A DNA stretch of 33,251 nt from Spirochaetales bacterium (GCA_012514185.1 JAAZAT010000132.1:1-33251); one strand, 5' to 3'. Counted from the first letter of the stretch, positions 6,891-16,043 are shown. Numbers and translations are program-made. The notes: generated by a model from the sequence alone, not told the origin.

Positions 6891-8113
6891 CGCAGAACCC
6901 TCACGATATAGCCGAACAAGTATTCCGATTCTGGAAACGAGAGGCGGATCGGATGGTCCTCTGCTTGACCGAGGGTTTTCAGGATCTGGATTTCTACATT
7001 GGCATCCTTGGCGCTCCAGGCGAGGATCATGCGCAGCTGTTCGCTGCTGATCGATGCACTGCAGCTGAAGGTGGCGATGACGCCCCCGTTCTTTATTTTC
7101 TGCATGGCAAGCCGATTCAGATCCTTGTATGCTTTTTGCGCGCCTTCGGCTTGGGCTTTTGTCTGGGCAAGCTTGGGAGGATCGAGGATCATCAAATCAT
7201 AATGGTCACTTGGTATGACGCGCATCTGCTCGAAAATGTCACATACGGTGGTGGTGACCTTGCTTCGGCTGTCCTCACCGATGGTTTTCAAATCCTGATT
7301 GATGTGGACATGTACCAGGGCTTGGCGCAGGGCAGGGTCGCTGGAGTCAAACAGGTCGACACTCTTCGCCCCTGCACGCAGTGCATGGAGGCTGAAGGCT
7401 CCGGTATAGGAACAACCGTCCAGGACCACTGCATCCTTGGCATACGGCTCTATCGCCTTGCGGTTCTCCCGTTGGTCGCAGTAGAATCCACTTTTCTGCC
7501 CTTTGCCGGGAATCACTTCATAATACAGTCCGTCTTCACGGAAACGGATGGGATCGAGTCGTTTGGCAGGCGTGAAGTATTGGCCATCCTGATAAAACAG
7601 GGTGGTCTCACTGAGCTTTTCGGCGCCAGCGAAGGCGCTGTCTGTGGTGATCAGCATCAACGAGGGCTTGAGCAGGCTGTCCAAGGTGGAGACGATTACG
7701 TCGCGATGATCCCATGCAACACGGGCGCTGATGATGATTCTGAGCATGGTTCCGTACACGTCGACCACCACGCCTGGAAGCATGTCGGCTTCGGAGAAAA
7801 TGATGCGGAAGGTGGTGGTGCCGCCGGCTTTGTCCTGAAAGAATGAACTCCGTCTTCGCACGCTATCTGCGATGGTCTGGGCCCACCAGGAGTCATCGGG
7901 TATTCTTGCCTCGTTCCAACTGAGCAACCGAAGCGGAATGTGGCTGTCCTGATCGTACCATCCGTAGGCAATGAACGCGCCATCTTGGGTTTCCACCCTG
8001 CCCAGACCGGTTTCCAATGCCGAGGTTGGAGTATGAAGAGCTCCCGAAAAGACCCAGGGGTGATGGCGTAGGAGCTGTTTCTCCTTACCATCCTTGATTG
8101 TAATGATTTGCAT
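6887..8113 (-). CDS. rlmI: 23S rRNA cytosine-C5 methyltransferase, RlmI type
   Basis: A 408-residue SAM-dependent RNA methyltransferase. Residues 1-75 look like the PUA domain (KQLLRHHPWVFSGAL), followed by a linker domain. The Rossmann methyltransferase domain starts near GFYCDQRENR (209-218), with VVLDGCSYTGAFSLHALRAG for SAM (229-248), motif IV DPPK at 311-314 and the catalytic cysteine segment FSCSAS at 349-354. RlmI methylates C1962 of E. coli 23S rRNA; the same target is inferred here. I chose ATG 8113, since the PUA domain starts right there; the open frame extends upstream only through the divergent promoter region. No Shine-Dalgarno is present, and the transcript looks leaderless. 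Divergent from gph. Confidence 0.88.
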   Translation of the reverse strand: MQIITIKDGKEKQLLRHHPWVFSGALHTPTSALETGLGRVETQDGAFIAYGWYDQDSHIPLRLLSWNEARIPDDSWWAQTIADSVRRRSSFFQDKAGGTTTFRIIFSEADMLPGVVVDVYGTMLRIIISARVAWDHRDVIVSTLDSLLKPSLMLITTDSAFAGAEKLSETTLFYQDGQYFTPAKRLDPIRFREDGLYYEVIPGKGQKSGFYCDQRENRKAIEPYAKDAVVLDGCSYTGAFSLHALRAGAKSVDLFDSSDPALRQALVHVHINQDLKTIGEDSRSKVTTTVCDIFEQMRVIPSDHYDLMILDPPKLAQTKAQAEGAQKAYKDLNRLAMQKIKNGGVIATFSCSASISSEQLRMILAWSAKDANVEIQILKTLGQAEDHPIRLSFPESEYLFGYIVRVLR

Positions 8114-8119
8114 GGCTAC

Positions 8120-8148
8120 ACAGTAGCCGAAGCCCTTTGTTTTGTCAA
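8120..8148 (-). promoter_or_regulatory. rlmI promoter, apparently leaderless
   Basis: On the minus strand a perfect TTGACA (plus 8143-8148), a 17-base spacer and a weak TACTGT (plus 8120-8125, 3/6) end six bases before the ATG at 8113. The start point would therefore fall on or next to the start codon. Confidence 0.5.
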
Positions 8149-8156
8149 AACGTTTG

Positions 8157-8186
8157 TTGACTTGCTCCCTCTGCATACCGGATAAT
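8157..8186 (+). promoter_or_regulatory. gph promoter, apparently leaderless
   Basis: TTGACT (8157-8162, 5/6), an 18-base spacer and GATAAT (8181-8186, 5/6) end six bases before ATG 8193. No Shine-Dalgarno lies between. Its -35 box is only eight bases from the -35 box of the divergent rlmI promoter. Confidence 0.65.
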
Positions 8187-8192
8187 GACCCT

Positions 8193-8888
8193 ATGCAGAG
8201 ACCGGTTGTCAAAGCAATCCTCTTTGATCTGGACGGGACGCTGGTCGATACCGTTGAGGACATCCGCCGCTCCTTGGCGCATGCACTTGCCGGCGAGGGC
8301 CTCCCTCCTCCTTCCCCAGATCTCACCCAGCAAGTGGTTGGCAGGGGGCTTCATAACGCACTCAAAGGTGCTCTTTTGTGGTTCGGCCGCACTGTTGGAG
8401 AGCAGCGGTTCAACCAACTCTACCAAGAGATGCTCCTCTATTATCGCGAGCATTATGCAGTGTATAGTCATCCGTATGAGGGTATTGAGCGGCTGCTCCA
8501 GCATTTACAGGAGAGCGGGTATGCACTGGGTGTGTATTCCAACAAGGAAGATGGGCTTACCAAACGCATTGCAGCCTCCCTGTTTCCCGGAATCCGGTTT
8601 TCGTGGGTCAGGGGGATGCGGGAAGGGTTTCCAGGAAAGCCCGACCGCTCGGGCATTGATTATTTTTGCAGGAAGACAGGCCTTGCAACACAGGAGGTCC
8701 TGTATATCGGAGACAGCGAAGTTGATTGGCAGACCGCCCTCAATGCCGGCTGTCCTCATATACTCGTTTCGTGGGGATTTCGTCCAAAGGAAGAACTGCT
8801 GGCTCTTCAAGACGCTGTAGTTGTCGATACGATACATGAATTGGAGGATGCAATCTATGGCATACAACGAGAAGGATTTGAGAAATAA
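8193..8888 (+). CDS. gph: HAD-superfamily phosphatase, phosphoglycolate phosphatase-like
   Basis: A 231-residue HAD hydrolase. The nucleophile motif FDLDGTLVD is at residues 11-19 (Asp12, Asp14). A helical cap follows; motif II is at GVYSNKEDG, the lysine in GFPGKPDRSG gives motif III, and YIGDSEVDW gives the paired acidic residues of motif IV. It is most like Gph, which removes 2-phosphoglycolate made by DNA repair or oxygenase side reactions; other small phosphosugars are possible. The gene overlaps the next gene, a phosphohexomutase, by 32 bases, so a role on a sugar phosphate is equally reasonable. There is no Shine-Dalgarno; the start is set by the promoter position. Confidence 0.83.
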   Translation: MQRPVVKAILFDLDGTLVDTVEDIRRSLAHALAGEGLPPPSPDLTQQVVGRGLHNALKGALLWFGRTVGEQRFNQLYQEMLLYYREHYAVYSHPYEGIERLLQHLQESGYALGVYSNKEDGLTKRIAASLFPGIRFSWVRGMREGFPGKPDRSGIDYFCRKTGLATQEVLYIGDSEVDWQTALNAGCPHILVSWGFRPKEELLALQDAVVVDTIHELEDAIYGIQREGFEK

Positions 8889-10569
8889 AGCTGAGGCATA
8901 CCTGAAAGCTGAAAGACAGGAAGTGTTTTCCAAAGAGGTGGAAGCCGAACTGACCCAAGGCAATTGGGAGTCCCTGTATGATCGTTTCTACACCAGTCTC
9001 GCCTTCGGAACTGCAGGCATGCGCGGTGTCATCGGCGGGGGAACCAACCGCATGAACAGCTTCATGGTTCGTAAGGTCACCCAAGGTTTGAGCGACTATT
9101 TGAATCATACTTCCAAGAACCCTTCAGTAGTCATTGCCTTCGACAGCCGCCGATACAGTGATCTCTTTGCAAACGAGGCCGCCCTGGTGCTTGCCGCCAA
9201 TGGGATTTCCGTGTATCTCTACCCCAATCTGCATCCAGTCCCGATGCTCAGTTTTGCTGTTCGATACCTGCAGACAACCGCTGGAATTGTAATCACAGCC
9301 AGTCATAATCCTTCCCAATACAATGGGTACAAGGTCTATTGGCGCGACGGTGGACAGGTGACTCCTCCACACGATTACAGCATCGCAGAGCGTGCAAATG
9401 CAGTGAAGGCAGAGGACATCAAGGAAATGAGCGAACAGACGGCACGTTCGAAAGGCCTTCTGGTTCCCGTTCCAGAAAAGGTGGATGAGGCGTACTATCA
9501 TACAGCACTGCTTGGTTTGAGACGACCTTCCTTGGTGCAGGACAGCCCTGTGAAGGTGGTCTATACTCCCTTGCATGGCTCAGGCAACATTCCTGTCCAG
9601 CACTTGTTGAACAAAGTAGGGATCACATGCATCGTGGTCCCCGAGCAGCAGGAACCCGACGGGAATTTCCCTACCGTTCCGCTTCCCAATCCCGAGCATC
9701 CGAAAGCAATGGAGATGGCAATCGCCCTCGCAAAGAAAGAGAAGGCCGATATTGTCCTCGGGACCGACCCCGATGCTGACAGGCTGGGCATTGCCATACC
9801 CCTAGATCCTGAAAAGACGGAGTATCAGCTGCTGACGGGCAATCAGATAGCAACCTTGCTGGTCGACTACCTGATCGAGGCTGACAGCCACAAGAAACTT
9901 GCCAAGAAACCCTTGGTGGTCAAGAGCCTGGTCACCACCGACCTGGTGGCTCGAATCGTGGAGAGCCAAGGCGGGCGGTGCAAGGACGTGCTGACCGGCT
10001 TCAAGTATATCGCCGAGCAGATTGCCGAATTGGAAGGCCCGAAAGGGGAGGCTGAGTATTTCCTCTTCGGCTGCGAGGAGAGTTACGGCTATCTAACCCT
10101 TCCTCAGGTCAGGGACAAGGATGCGGTAAGCAGCGCCCTTTCCAGCGTTGAGCTCTTGTGCTATTGGGCTTCGCAGGGATTGACCTTGCAGGAGCGGCTG
10201 CAGCAGATTTATCAGAAGTGGGGGTACAGTACTGAGGTTGTCTTCTCCAAAGACTATGAAGGTGCCAGTGGAAAGGATAAAATGGCGTCGATCATGGCTA
10301 ACCTGAGAAAGCTATCCGTCGGAGATGCGCTCGGTTCATCCAGCATTGCATCCATCCAGGATCTGCTTGATGGGAAGCAGACAGCTTTTCCACCCTCCGA
10401 TGTCTTGATCATCCGTTTTGCCTGTGGTGACAAATTGGTCGTCCGCCCCAGCGGGACGGAGCCCAAAATCAAATACTACCTCTTCTTTACTTTAGAAGGG
10501 GGGACGCGTGAAGAGCGGGACCAAAAACTCGCCAAGCGCATCCAAAACTATAAGGCGGCCCTCAGTTGA
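8857..10569 (+). CDS. pgm: Phosphoglucomutase / phosphomannomutase (alpha-D-phosphohexomutase)
   Basis: This 570-residue enzyme interconverts hexose 1- and 6-phosphates. All four loops of the family are visible: phosphoserine Ser149 in TASHNPSQYNGYK, Mg-binding GTDPDADR (302-309), the sugar-specificity loop CEESYGY (406-412) and the phosphate loop RPSGTEPK (530-537). The length resembles the B. subtilis PgcA subgroup, which prefers glucose 1-phosphate; the mannose activity cannot be excluded. The ATG at 8857 follows GGAGGA with eight bases between. Several other in-frame starts upstream lie inside gph and lack such a site. It probably feeds glycogen or cell-envelope sugar synthesis. The next gene begins at its stop codon (TTGA). 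Confidence 0.9.
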   Translation: MAYNEKDLRNKAEAYLKAERQEVFSKEVEAELTQGNWESLYDRFYTSLAFGTAGMRGVIGGGTNRMNSFMVRKVTQGLSDYLNHTSKNPSVVIAFDSRRYSDLFANEAALVLAANGISVYLYPNLHPVPMLSFAVRYLQTTAGIVITASHNPSQYNGYKVYWRDGGQVTPPHDYSIAERANAVKAEDIKEMSEQTARSKGLLVPVPEKVDEAYYHTALLGLRRPSLVQDSPVKVVYTPLHGSGNIPVQHLLNKVGITCIVVPEQQEPDGNFPTVPLPNPEHPKAMEMAIALAKKEKADIVLGTDPDADRLGIAIPLDPEKTEYQLLTGNQIATLLVDYLIEADSHKKLAKKPLVVKSLVTTDLVARIVESQGGRCKDVLTGFKYIAEQIAELEGPKGEAEYFLFGCEESYGYLTLPQVRDKDAVSSALSSVELLCYWASQGLTLQERLQQIYQKWGYSTEVVFSKDYEGASGKDKMASIMANLRKLSVGDALGSSSIASIQDLLDGKQTAFPPSDVLIIRFACGDKLVVRPSGTEPKIKYYLFFTLEGGTREERDQKLAKRIQNYKAALS

Positions 10570-11345
10570 TTACCTGCTATCTACTTGCCCGGCATCAGAA
10601 AAGCAGTCTCTGTCTCTCTCCCTATCTGGATGCAGAGCGGATGGACGATTGGAAGGAAGATGAGGAGGTGGTGCTGAAAAGCAGTGGAATGTTGACCAAG
10701 AACCAGAAGGATGAGGTTACGTATGCCCTGTATTCTGCAATAGATTTCAGTGTTGACCGCTGGATCCAGAACAAGCAATATGTGCCTCGTCTTCTCATCT
10801 GCGCCCTCATTTTCACAGCTTCATATTTCGTGCTCTCTTTGGCCATTCGCGATCCGCTTCCCATGATCGATGAGATCGCCATCAGTGTGGGGTTGACTTT
10901 GCTTGGCTGGAATGTCCTGGCAAAGCGTGACACCCGCTCTTCGGTTGCACAGCGAAAGCGCTATGAGTTGAAAGTCCGTTCATCCGAGCGGAAGGAAGTG
11001 GTCGACCAGCACCTCTTTGCCTTGGAAGAGTATCTGGATGAAGCTGCGAAGGTGGATGCCCTGTCCTTGTGTGATTCGTTGTGCCTGGTTTCACCTGATC
11101 AGGTGGTTCCCTTCTCGTTTGATGGTCCGTTGGATGAGCTGGGAGAGATAACCAAGTTGTTGTTCCTGCATATGCGCCTGAATGAAAAGGCCTTGTTGCA
11201 GACATTCCATGCTGTGGCGCGCTTGAGACGGCAGAGGAGGGCGGACAGCCGTCTTGCTGCAAAACTCTATCATCAGCATATGCAAAAACGGATCGATCTG
11301 GCATTGCTTTCCCTCTTGATCGTCCTGGATGAAGCAACTGCATAG
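10566..11345 (+). CDS. Membrane protein of unknown function
   Basis: I do not recognise this 259-residue protein. The TTG at 10566 overlaps the pgm stop as TTGA, with AAGGCGG seven bases before it; an ATG at 10641 (MDDWKED) is the alternative and would remove 25 residues. Two hydrophobic segments lie at about 80-98 (LLICALIFTASYFVLSLAI) and 101-119 (IDEIAISVGLTLLGWNVLA), so both ends probably face the cytoplasm. The C-terminal half is charged and helical. It sits between pgm and comEC in an apparent operon, which says little about function. Confidence 0.65.
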   Translation: MITCYLLARHQKSSLCLSPYLDAERMDDWKEDEEVVLKSSGMLTKNQKDEVTYALYSAIDFSVDRWIQNKQYVPRLLICALIFTASYFVLSLAIRDPLPMIDEIAISVGLTLLGWNVLAKRDTRSSVAQRKRYELKVRSSERKEVVDQHLFALEEYLDEAAKVDALSLCDSLCLVSPDQVVPFSFDGPLDELGEITKLLFLHMRLNEKALLQTFHAVARLRRQRRADSRLAAKLYHQHMQKRIDLALLSLLIVLDEATA

Positions 11346-11364
11346 ATAAGATGCCAGTATAGGC

Positions 11365-12939
11365 ATGCAAGCCTATCATGCCGCACTGTTGTTGTTTTGC
11401 GTAGCCGGTCTCTATGTGGCCGGCTTTGCTGCATCGCTGCTCTCCTATCCCTTGGCGGCAGGCATTCTGGGCGGGGTGCTTACCCTTGCCCTGTTGCATG
11501 TTTGCAGGCATGCGAAGCGAAGCCTGTTTGCTCTCCTTGCATGGTTTTACTGCTTGTACGTTCTCCTTGGCTGGGCGGCGGGCTTCAATCAAGCAAGCTT
11601 TGGGTTGCCCCGCCAGCGTATCGTACAGATAGAAGGACGGTTGGTGGAGGACTCCCTGCTCACCCGTTCAAACAAGCAACTCGTCCGGATTTCCCTTTTT
11701 TCATGCCGGTCAAAGGATGGCTTTCAGGCAACATGCAGGGGGACGGTGTCTGCATTGGTTGCAGTTGAGGAGGTCCTGGTCTCTTCTTCCAATCTGGTTC
11801 TTACCGGCATCTTGGACCCGGAATCGGAGTTGTTCATTGCTGAGAGCGTTCAGGTTCTTCCTCTCTCGTCACTTGCACGACAACGCCGTCATGTACTGAG
11901 GATGCTCCAGATCAGATTGCAGCAAGTCATACCAGACAAGGCCTCCCAAGGTCTTGCCGCAATGCTTTTGCTGGGTCAGACCGGCAGTTCTGATTTTCAG
12001 CTCAAGGATTTGAGCCTCGCCTGTGGCTGTGCACACCTTTTGGCCCTTTCAGGCATGCACTTGCATTTTTTCCTCTCTCTCAGTACCGCTTTGGGCAGCC
12101 TCATCGTCGGACGTTTCTGGGGGAGGTGGCTGGGTTCAATCCCGGCCTTGTTCTATGTTTTGCTTGTCGGACCCAAACCCTCTTTGATCAGGGCCTTGGG
12201 CATGCATCTTTGCTCGTTGTTTCCCATCTCACGCCAAACTGCTTTCCAGGCGACCTTCTGTCTGCAGCTGCTGCTCTTTCCTTTCTCTCTCTCGAGCATG
12301 GCATGCCTCTATAGCTGGGCTGCCTACGGGATGCTGCTCCTTTCATCGATGCTGCCCCGGTTTTTCCTGCAGAAAACTGCGGTAATCGTTGCAGGTTCGT
12401 CTCCGGCCTCCCTGCTGCTGGGAGGTTCGTGCAACCTGAGCGGTCTGCTCTTCTCCCCGATCCTCACCCCCCTGATAAACCTGGCTATGGCAGCCAGTTT
12501 TCTGAGCCTTGTTTTCGGATCCTTCTTTGGCAGGATCTTGTCAGCGATACAAGCACTTCTGTTCTCCATTCTGGAAAACTACCAAGGCTATACACTGCAA
12601 GTCGGCTTTGCAGGATATGTGGTCTATGTATTGGTGTTGTTGACCTGCCTTGTCTCAATTGGCTATGCTGTCATGGCTGTACAAAAGCGAAGGAGATTAC
12701 GCTATGAGCTGGACATTCGCATACGACTCCCCGATTGCAATCACTGCTCTGCTCAAACAAGAGGGGCTGTCAATGACCAAGAAATTTGGTCAGAACTTCC
12801 TCATCTCCCGCTCGGTGAGGGAGAAGATTGTGGCCCTTCTGGACGTACAGCAGTCCCAGACGGTGTGGGAGATAGGACCGGGGATCGGGGCGATCACCAG
12901 CCTCTTGCTCGAGCAGGGGGCGAAGGTGACGGCTTTTGA
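11365..12939 (+). CDS. comEC: ComEC/Rec2-family DNA channel, short form
   Basis: A 524-residue polytopic membrane protein. The family hallmark HLLALSGMHLHF is at about 224-235, within a hydrophobic competence domain that runs to about residue 435. An N-terminal pair of helices (1-70) and a soluble OB-like segment (85-165) precede it. The C-terminal metallo-beta-lactamase domain found in long ComEC proteins is absent. In competent bacteria ComEC passes single-stranded DNA across the inner membrane; whether this organism is transformable is unknown. Residues from about 447 are read from the same DNA as rsmA in another frame and have a low-complexity, charged composition, so the last 78 residues are probably not a domain. 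The ATG at 11365 has only a weak Shine-Dalgarno. Confidence 0.82.
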   Translation: MQAYHAALLLFCVAGLYVAGFAASLLSYPLAAGILGGVLTLALLHVCRHAKRSLFALLAWFYCLYVLLGWAAGFNQASFGLPRQRIVQIEGRLVEDSLLTRSNKQLVRISLFSCRSKDGFQATCRGTVSALVAVEEVLVSSSNLVLTGILDPESELFIAESVQVLPLSSLARQRRHVLRMLQIRLQQVIPDKASQGLAAMLLLGQTGSSDFQLKDLSLACGCAHLLALSGMHLHFFLSLSTALGSLIVGRFWGRWLGSIPALFYVLLVGPKPSLIRALGMHLCSLFPISRQTAFQATFCLQLLLFPFSLSSMACLYSWAAYGMLLLSSMLPRFFLQKTAVIVAGSSPASLLLGGSCNLSGLLFSPILTPLINLAMAASFLSLVFGSFFGRILSAIQALLFSILENYQGYTLQVGFAGYVVYVLVLLTCLVSIGYAVMAVQKRRRLRYELDIRIRLPDCNHCSAQTRGAVNDQEIWSELPHLPLGEGEDCGPSGRTAVPDGVGDRTGDRGDHQPLARAGGEGDGF

Positions 12940-13609
12940 AATCGACCATGGATTCTGTCGCATCCTCTCGGAGCAGGCGTTCGCCGATGAGCCCTCTTTC
13001 CGGCTCATAAGCGGCGATGCACTGAAGACGCTGCCTTCCCAACTTGCCTTGGAGGGGAGTCCTGACCGCCTGTGCGGCAATCTTCCCTACAATGTAGGCT
13101 CGGTGGTCATCGCCAAGGTGCTGGAGAGCGACTATCGAAGCCCTGTCATGGTGTTCACGCTGCAGAAGGAAGTGGTTGACCGACTGTGTGCACAGCCGCA
13201 ATCAAAGGATTGGTCGTCATTTTCCCTGCTCGCGCAGATGGAATATGAAGTGAAACCGGCTTTCAGCATCAACAGCGGTTCTTTTTATCCTCCACCGAAG
13301 GTGACCAGCAGTACGGTGGTGTTCACCCTCCGGGACCAAAGCCTGGTACCGCTGCAGCTCAGGCAGACCTTTTTGCTCGTCATCCGCGACCTGTTCGCCC
13401 AACGCCGCAAGACGGTGAAAAACAATCTGCTCTCGGGCAAGATCGGGGCGACCGTCGGAAGGGACGGGGTCGAAGCATTGCTCTCCGATTCCCGAATCGA
13501 TCCCTCTCTCCGGGCCGAGGCTCTTGCCTGGGCTGACTTTCTTGCTCTCAGTGAGTCTCTTTCCAACTATCAAGCCAGGTATATCGTCGGTACTGCACCA
13601 AACAGATGA
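12704..13609 (+). CDS. rsmA: 16S rRNA dimethyladenosine transferase (KsgA)
   Basis: This 301-residue enzyme dimethylates two adjacent adenines near the 3' end of 16S rRNA, a late check in 30S assembly. The family's KKFGQNFL is at 26-33, the SAM loop VWEIGPGIGAITS at 54-66, the acidic FEID at 78-81 and the catalytic motif NLPY at 126-129. The ATG at 12704 follows AGGAG by eight bases and gives the family's usual N terminus (YDSPIAITALLKQEG). A later ATG at 12773 would cut this off. The first 236 bases overlap the end of comEC in another frame, and the last 62 overlap the end of the convergent MATE gene. Confidence 0.92.
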   Translation: MSWTFAYDSPIAITALLKQEGLSMTKKFGQNFLISRSVREKIVALLDVQQSQTVWEIGPGIGAITSLLLEQGAKVTAFEIDHGFCRILSEQAFADEPSFRLISGDALKTLPSQLALEGSPDRLCGNLPYNVGSVVIAKVLESDYRSPVMVFTLQKEVVDRLCAQPQSKDWSSFSLLAQMEYEVKPAFSINSGSFYPPPKVTSSTVVFTLRDQSLVPLQLRQTFLLVIRDLFAQRRKTVKNNLLSGKIGATVGRDGVEALLSDSRIDPSLRAEALAWADFLALSESLSNYQARYIVGTAPNR

Positions 13610-14945
13610 TGCCCCTCAGGGTCAGGTCGCAGGCCATCGCAATCCAGATGCCCAGCAATCCCAAGGATGTTGTTTTCAGCAAGAGGTAGGCCAAAGGCAG
13701 CCGAAGCAACCACATTCCTGCAATCGAGATGAAGAACGGCCTTCTCGTATCGCCGGCTCCCCTGAAGACCCCGAAGGCAAGCATGGAGAGCCCGAATGCA
13801 GGCTCGGCGAACGCTTCGATGCGCAAGATGGTGGTTCCCAGGGCGATGACATCTGCATCGGATGTGAAGAAACGCATTAATGCCGGTGCAAACAGATAGA
13901 GCATCAAGCCCATGAAACTCATCAACAGCGTGCCCCACAACGTGCACAGGTTGGCAAACTTTTTTGCCAGCTGCTTGTCATCGGCGCCCAGTGATTGGGC
14001 GACCAATGTGGTGGCGGCTGTCGCAAACCCGGAGGGAGGCAGATAGGTGATGGACTCGGCTGTATTTGCCAAAAAATGGGCAGCCAGGGCGGTGGTTCCC
14101 AAAGTCCCTACCATCTTGGTAAAGACAATCTGGCCGAACGAGAGGGTCGACCGCTCAAGGGCAACCGGGATTCCCAACCTGAGTGCACTTTTCTGAATGG
14201 TTTTGTCGTACGAGAATGGACCGAAGACTTTGATGCGGATGGGGTTGTCCGTGGCCAGCAGGATGACCAGAAGCATGATGCTGGTGATGGTGCAGGAGAG
14301 CGTGGTGGCCATGGCGGCCCCTTTGACACCCAAACCCAAGCCCCGCAATGCAAATGGTCCGAATGAAATATTTTCAAAGATGAAGAAGAAATTGAAAACG
14401 ATGTTCATTATATTGTTCAGGCCGTTCAAGTAGAGGGCTTTCTTTGCATCTCCGCTGCAGCGAAGAAGGGTGCTGATGAGAATCATCACCAGGTTGGGCA
14501 GATACCCCAAGGCTATATAGTGATAGTACTGCCTTGCCAGCAGCTGGACCTCGGTCTCGGCCCCGATCCAGGCTGGAAGGTGGCGGGCGATTACGACAAA
14601 CAACAAGGTAAGCGCCAATCCGAAGGACACTGAGGTGTACAGAGCCTGTTTGGTGACCTGCTTGGCTCGTTGGGTGTTGCCGGATCCCAAAAAGCGGGCC
14701 ATCAATACGGAAAATCCTATGGCAAAGGCGTTCATCCACCCATTGACCAACCAGATGGTGGAGGTAGGGACGGCTATTGCGGCGGTTGCATGAGCTCCCA
14801 AGGAACCGACCATCGCCGAGTCCACGTAGGTGACGGTGACTTGGAGAACCTGCTCAAGGATGGTGGGCCAGGCGAGAGACCATATGATGATGCCGGGAGG
14901 CCTTGAGCGGTCAAGAAGGTTGATGGAATTTTGTACACGCCTCAT
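13548..14945 (-). CDS. MATE-family multidrug/metabolite exporter
   Basis: A 465-residue inner-membrane antiporter with twelve predicted helices in two similar halves. The N-terminal half begins with IIIWSLAWPTILEQVLQVTVTYVDSAMVGSLG and the C-terminal half has the matching LRLGIPVALERSTLSFGQIVFTKMVGTLG, the internal repeat that marks this family. Such proteins use Na+ or H+ gradients to expel cationic compounds; the substrate is unknown. ATG 14945 follows AAGGAGAGG; the upstream extension to 15002 lacks such a site. It ends inside rsmA with a 62-base convergent overlap. It lies downstream of pta, from which a hairpin and its own promoter separate it. Confidence 0.88.
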   Translation of the reverse strand: MRRVQNSINLLDRSRPPGIIIWSLAWPTILEQVLQVTVTYVDSAMVGSLGAHATAAIAVPTSTIWLVNGWMNAFAIGFSVLMARFLGSGNTQRAKQVTKQALYTSVSFGLALTLLFVVIARHLPAWIGAETEVQLLARQYYHYIALGYLPNLVMILISTLLRCSGDAKKALYLNGLNNIMNIVFNFFFIFENISFGPFALRGLGLGVKGAAMATTLSCTITSIMLLVILLATDNPIRIKVFGPFSYDKTIQKSALRLGIPVALERSTLSFGQIVFTKMVGTLGTTALAAHFLANTAESITYLPPSGFATAATTLVAQSLGADDKQLAKKFANLCTLWGTLLMSFMGLMLYLFAPALMRFFTSDADVIALGTTILRIEAFAEPAFGLSMLAFGVFRGAGDTRRPFFISIAGMWLLRLPLAYLLLKTTSLGLLGIWIAMACDLTLRGIICLVQYRRYTWLDSWKETH

Positions 14946-14973
14946 GCAATGCCTCTCCTTGTGAGGCGCATCC

Positions 14974-15002
14974 ATCGTAGCTGAAAGCAGAAATTGGAGC
15001 AA
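14974..15002 (-). promoter_or_regulatory. Probable promoter of the MATE gene
   Basis: On the minus strand TTGCTC (plus 14997-15002), a 17-base spacer and TACGAT (plus 14974-14979, 4/6). It begins just past the pta hairpin, the expected order for terminator then promoter. The match is modest. Confidence 0.4.
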
Positions 15003-15004
15003 GA

Positions 15005-15026
15005 GCGGGAAGTTTTATCTTCCCGC
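15005..15026 (-). terminator. Hairpin terminator after pta
   Basis: A perfect 8-base-pair stem, GCGGGAAG (15005-15012) with CTTCCCGC (15019-15026), and a 6-base loop, 16 bases beyond the pta stop. On the minus strand the following bases are TCTTGC, so the U-run is poor and termination may be partial. Confidence 0.5.
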
Positions 15027-15041
15027 CCTTCACAAGCAAGG

Positions 15042-16043
15042 TTAATTGGCTGCAGCCTGGGCGAGGGTGATGGCGCTGGTCACCACGATGTCCTCCACCG
15101 AGCAACCGCGGCTGAGGTCGCTGATCGGTTTGGCAAAGCCTTGGAGAATCGGGCCGTATGCATCCGCACCGGCGAGTCTCTGAACCAGCTTGTATCCGAT
15201 GTTTCCCGCCTGCAGGTCGGGGAAAACCAGGGTGTTGGCGCTGCCGGCGACATCCGAGCCCGGGGCCTTGCTCTTGGCGACGCTGCCGACGATGGCTGCA
15301 TCAAGCTGCAGTTCCCCGTCCACGGCCAAGGTGGGAAGTTTCTCCTTGAGCAGACGGGTTGCCGTGATCACCTTGTCCACCAGCTCTCCCTTTGCAGAGC
15401 CCTTGGTCGAGTAGGAGAGCATGGCCACCTTCGGCTCGGCGTTGAGGAATGTCCTGCAGGAGAGTGCGGATGCTTCTGCAATTTCAGCAAGTTGCTCAGC
15501 TGTCGGATTGGGGATGGTGGCGCAGTCGGCAAAAATGAACGATCCATTTGCACCGTACTCGGTCTTGTCGGTGGCCATTACGAAACAGGAGGACGCAAAC
15601 TTGATGCCAGGCTTGGTCTTGATGATATTGAAAGCGGCAAGCAATACGTTGCCGGTGGTGTTCTCCGCTCCCGCAACCATCGCATCGGCCTTGCCCAGGC
15701 GGACCATCATTGCCCCCCAGCGAAGAGGATCGACGATTCCCTCGAACGCCTCTTCCTCGCTCATGCCCTTGTGCTTGCGCAGCTCGTAATACTCTTGGGC
15801 GAATGCCTTGCGGTCGGCGCTGGTGGCGGGGTCGACGACGGTGATGCCCTCAAGGGATGTGGAGACAGAAGCGGCTGCCTTGGCTACAGCATCGACATTT
15901 CCTACGAGGATGACTTGTTCGGCAAGCTTCTCATCGACAATCTTGCGTGCCGCCTGGATGGTTCTCAGCTCGGTTCCTTCTGCGAGGACAAGGTTTTTTT
16001 TAGCCCGAATGGCCTGGGCCTTCATTTTTTCAGCAAACGTCAT
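15042..16043 (-). CDS. pta: Phosphate acetyltransferase
   Basis: A 333-residue enzyme that exchanges acetyl-CoA and phosphate for acetyl phosphate and CoA, the first step of ATP-yielding acetate formation in fermenters. The length matches the stand-alone catalytic form, without the regulatory N-terminal domain of E. coli Pta. Family segments are [14 protein letters not shown] near the N terminus, [37 protein letters not shown], and the [34 protein letters not shown] block near the C terminus. ATG 16043 follows AAGGAG with seven bases between. Acetate kinase is not adjacent. It is divergent from the MFS gene and followed by a hairpin terminator. Confidence 0.93.
   Translation of the reverse strand: MTFAEKMKAQAIRAKKNLVLAEGTELRTIQAARKIVDEKLAEQVILVGNVDAVAKAAASVSTSLEGITVVDPATSADRKAFAQEYYELRKHKGMSEEEAFEGIVDPLRWGAMMVRLGKADAMVAGAENTTGNVLLAAFNIIKTKPGIKFASSCFVMATDKTEYGANGSFIFADCATIPNPTAEQLAEIAEASALSCRTFLNAEPKVAMLSYSTKGSAKGELVDKVITATRLLKEKLPTLAVDGELQLDAAIVGSVAKSKAPGSDVAGSANTLVFPDLQAGNIGYKLVQRLAGADAYGPILQGFAKPISDLSRGCSVEDIVVTSAITLAQAAAN

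Noticed and set aside
6953-7846. A 297-codon open frame opposite rlmI
   Set aside because: rlmI has complete methyltransferase motifs over the same bases; this is a shadow frame.
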